This document shows positions 6,248-7,485 of a DNA stretch of 7,485 nucleotides, in pieces. Origin of the DNA: a bacterium (GTDB lineage: Bacteria > Desulfobacterota > DSWW01); the NCBI GenBank assembly GCA_030609865.1, contig JAUWSZ010000090.1:1-7485 (forward strand), written 5' to 3'. The notes beneath the pieces were generated by a model that was not told where the DNA came from, ran no database searches, and worked only from the letters and a program-made list of their open reading frames with translations. The translations under genes and the position numbers were made by a program. Positions within the stretch are counted from its first letter, which is position 1. Every line of letters starts with the position of its first letter.

Positions 6248-6544
6248 ATGTTGAGAAGAAAGCCAGACCTTATTGATGAACTTGAGCGCGTTCTATCACG
6301 AGTCGGCTGGAAGTTCTCTGGCACAACTCTTTTACAAGATATAGGTTGGGGCACATCAGACATTAACCCCTTGGCTTCCAATCTAGACGGTTCATTGAAT
6401 CAAGCTGCCTTTGTTATGCAAAAGTTGAGATCAAGCATGGGTGATGTTCATGGTACCAAACCAGTTATCTCTGCGCTTGTTTATGACTCCATTAAGTGGT
6501 CATTGCTATTGCTAAGAATTTTGGTAGCTCGTAAAGGCTTCTAA
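6248..6544 (+). CDS. Small hypothetical protein, probable integron cassette ORF
   Basis: A small ORF of 98 residues from ATG at 6248; an in-frame GTG at 6164 would give 126 but lies inside the repeat, so the internal ATG is preferred. The Shine-Dalgarno-like GAGGAA directly touches this ATG, which is too close, so the start remains uncertain. No family was recognised. The sequence begins MLRRKPDLIDELERVLSRVG, probably helical and charged, contains a middle GWKFSGTTLLQDIGWGTSDI, and ends with a hydrophobic segment SALVYDSIKWSLLLLRILVA that could be a terminal membrane or buried helix. Base use is visibly more AT-rich than higA and the ABC operon, suggesting separate origin. The TAA stop (6542-6544) falls inside the R''-like box of the next repeat, the usual arrangement for a cassette gene. 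It may be a real orphan protein or a trimmed remnant. Confidence 0.5.
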   Translation: MLRRKPDLIDELERVLSRVGWKFSGTTLLQDIGWGTSDINPLASNLDGSLNQAAFVMQKLRSSMGDVHGTKPVISALVYDSIKWSLLLLRILVARKGF

Positions 6545-6624
6545 CAATCGCATGCACTCGGACAGCAAAAAGCGCCGCTCGTTCCTCGCTCGGCTTTTTG
6601 CTGCCGGTGATGCGAAGCGGTCGG
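6538..6624 (+). other. attC-like recombination site (eroded R' box)
   Basis: The left arm CGCAT, CAC, CGG, CAGCAAAAAGC (6549-6573) pairs fully with a continuous right arm at 6593-6614: GCTTTTTGCTG, CCG, GTG, ATGCG. This gives 22 base pairs. Three bases, G6554, T6558 and A6562, are extra on the left arm only. Extra bases confined to one arm are the defining structural feature of integron attC sites, where they guide integrase to the correct strand. CTTCTAAC (6538-6545) supplies an R''-like box, followed by AA as usual. The expected R' (GTTRRRY) is absent: the equivalent stretch after the stem reads GCGGTCGG (6617-6624), so the crossover triplet GTT is lost. The A5/T5-flanked GC hairpin could also act as a two-way transcription terminator. 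Confidence 0.6.
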
Positions 6625-6665
6625 AAAAAATAGCCTACTACAAGAAACATGGGAACTGAAGAGCA

Positions 6666-7485
6666 ATGGAACTGACAACCTCAATCTTCGCTTTAGTGAA
6701 GGAATTGGGTGATTTTTCCTACGAGTTGTCTGCTTTGGACCGCGTTTGGAATATCCTGTTTCCGGACAAGGGAGAAAAATGGCATCACCTGCATGTCAAT
6801 AAGTACAAGCACACCTTCTACATCACCCATGTTGACGGTGATGGTGGCAGTCTAGAGGTAGAGCAGAAAAAGGGCGTGCGAGCAATGAACTCCATGGGAG
6901 CCCCTTCTCATTCAGTTGAAAACCATGGTCAACTGGCTACGATTTGGGAAACACTAATCGATTCAGCGCGCAAATGGCTGAAAGTTGCCCAAAAGGACTG
7001 GATAAAGGCCAACAAACGAATTCAGGTCGAGTACCCTTTACATCACAGATACGGTGTCGCCCCCAATGCTATCATCCGCGCCTCGCTCCCTGATGTTTAC
7101 CGACTGTATAAGGAACTGGGCAAGGACAGGACCTGGAAGCTTGTGCGTCTGGTCGAAGATGGTTTTTTCTTCAAAACGGAGAACACGGAAGTCTCTTCCA
7201 TGACAGCGGCTGATTATTTCCAGTATTGCAGAATCGCCTATATAGCTGGAAAGCGCAAAGAGGAGACTGTAGATGAATCTTTGTCCGGTCGAGAGATGTA
7301 TAGCCGATATGCCGATGGCCGGCACGAAGGGCTTCTGGACATTGATCCAGCTTCCGAGCAGGAGTTTGCCGATTGGATTGACGGCAAGCATCCCAAAAAA
7401 GGAGTGGGTGGGCACCCGTGGGAGATTAAGCGAGGGGGCAACACAACGCACATAGCCCTTACCGTTTCGCGCCCGTCCTCAAACC
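6666..7485 (+). CDS. Unknown protein, N-terminal 273 residues, runs off the window
   Basis: A long reading frame starting at ATG 6666 and still open at the last base, so at least 273 residues. An in-frame TGA at 6657-6659 makes this the first possible ATG. The Shine-Dalgarno is weak (GAAGAG two bases before the ATG). No family was recognised with confidence. The N-terminus (MELTTSIFALVKELGDFSYE) looks helical. The mid region has a Trp- and Lys-rich helix, then YPLHHRYGVAPNAIIRASLP and VYRLYKELGKDRTWKLVRLV. The C-terminal visible part has MTAADYFQYCRIAYIAG, MYSRYADGRHEGLLDIDP and GGHPWEIKRGGNTTHIALTV, dense in Trp, His, Arg and Gly and therefore likely a conserved core. No signal peptide or membrane helix is seen, so it is probably cytoplasmic. 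It begins 42 bases after the attC-like site, the usual place for a cassette gene. Minus-strand frames inside it are shadows. Confidence 0.8.
   Translation, partial: MELTTSIFALVKELGDFSYELSALDRVWNILFPDKGEKWHHLHVNKYKHTFYITHVDGDGGSLEVEQKKGVRAMNSMGAPSHSVENHGQLATIWETLIDSARKWLKVAQKDWIKANKRIQVEYPLHHRYGVAPNAIIRASLPDVYRLYKELGKDRTWKLVRLVEDGFFFKTENTEVSSMTAADYFQYCRIAYIAGKRKEETVDESLSGREMYSRYADGRHEGLLDIDPASEQEFADWIDGKHPKKGVGGHPWEIKRGGNTTHIALTVSRPSSN

Noticed and set aside
6649..6675. Eight-codon leader ORF (MGTEEQWN) overlapping the start of the last gene
   Set aside because: It is too short to support, has no ribosome binding site, and could arise by chance.
7038..7451. Minus-strand open frame opposite the rightmost gene
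   Set aside because: It is antisense to a continuous plus-strand frame of 273 codons and has no upstream ribosome binding site or recognisable motif.

Overview
The window reads as a piece of a moderately GC-rich, Gram-negative-type bacterial chromosome. The lineage cannot be fixed from sequence alone; a Gld-type ABC export operon paired with a DUF4340 protein would suit deltaproteobacteria, Acidobacteria or related phyla. From about 5.5 kb the composition and gene organisation change. The rightmost ~2 kb is more AT-rich, all genes point right, and they are small or unfamiliar, as in an acquired accessory region.

Backbone (1-5260). The 3' end of a sensor histidine kinase enters from the left on the + strand. 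It converges on a four-gene minus-strand operon read from 5175 down to 586: ABC ATPase, ABC-2/GldF-type permease, GldG-type membrane protein (ABC_transp_aux) and DUF4340 protein. The genes overlap by 4, 10 and 4 bases, so they are translationally coupled and probably form one membrane complex. A near-consensus sigma70 promoter (TTGACA, 17 bp, TATTAT) lies just upstream of the ATPase.

Scar (5260-5500). This stretch has no intact gene. On the minus strand it keeps what looks like the two ends of a zinc-dependent alcohol dehydrogenase joined out of frame.

Accessory region (5504-7485). A higBA toxin-antitoxin pair has its own promoter and a palindromic operator. The higB reading frame is broken close to its normal start, while higA is intact. 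After higA come a small orphan ORF (to 6544) and a longer unknown ORF (6666 to the end of the window). The longer one stays open off the edge. Two attC-like inverted repeats, one after higA and one after the small ORF, share a 26-base left arm (20 identities). The second folds into an almost textbook attC hairpin with extra bases on one arm only, and the small ORF's stop codon lies at its start. The simplest reading is a decayed run of integron gene cassettes (toxin-antitoxin cassette, orphan cassette, unknown cassette) without an integrase in view. The crossover-proximal R' box appears eroded at both sites, so the cassettes may now be fixed in place.

No rRNA, tRNA, CRISPR array or transposase was found.
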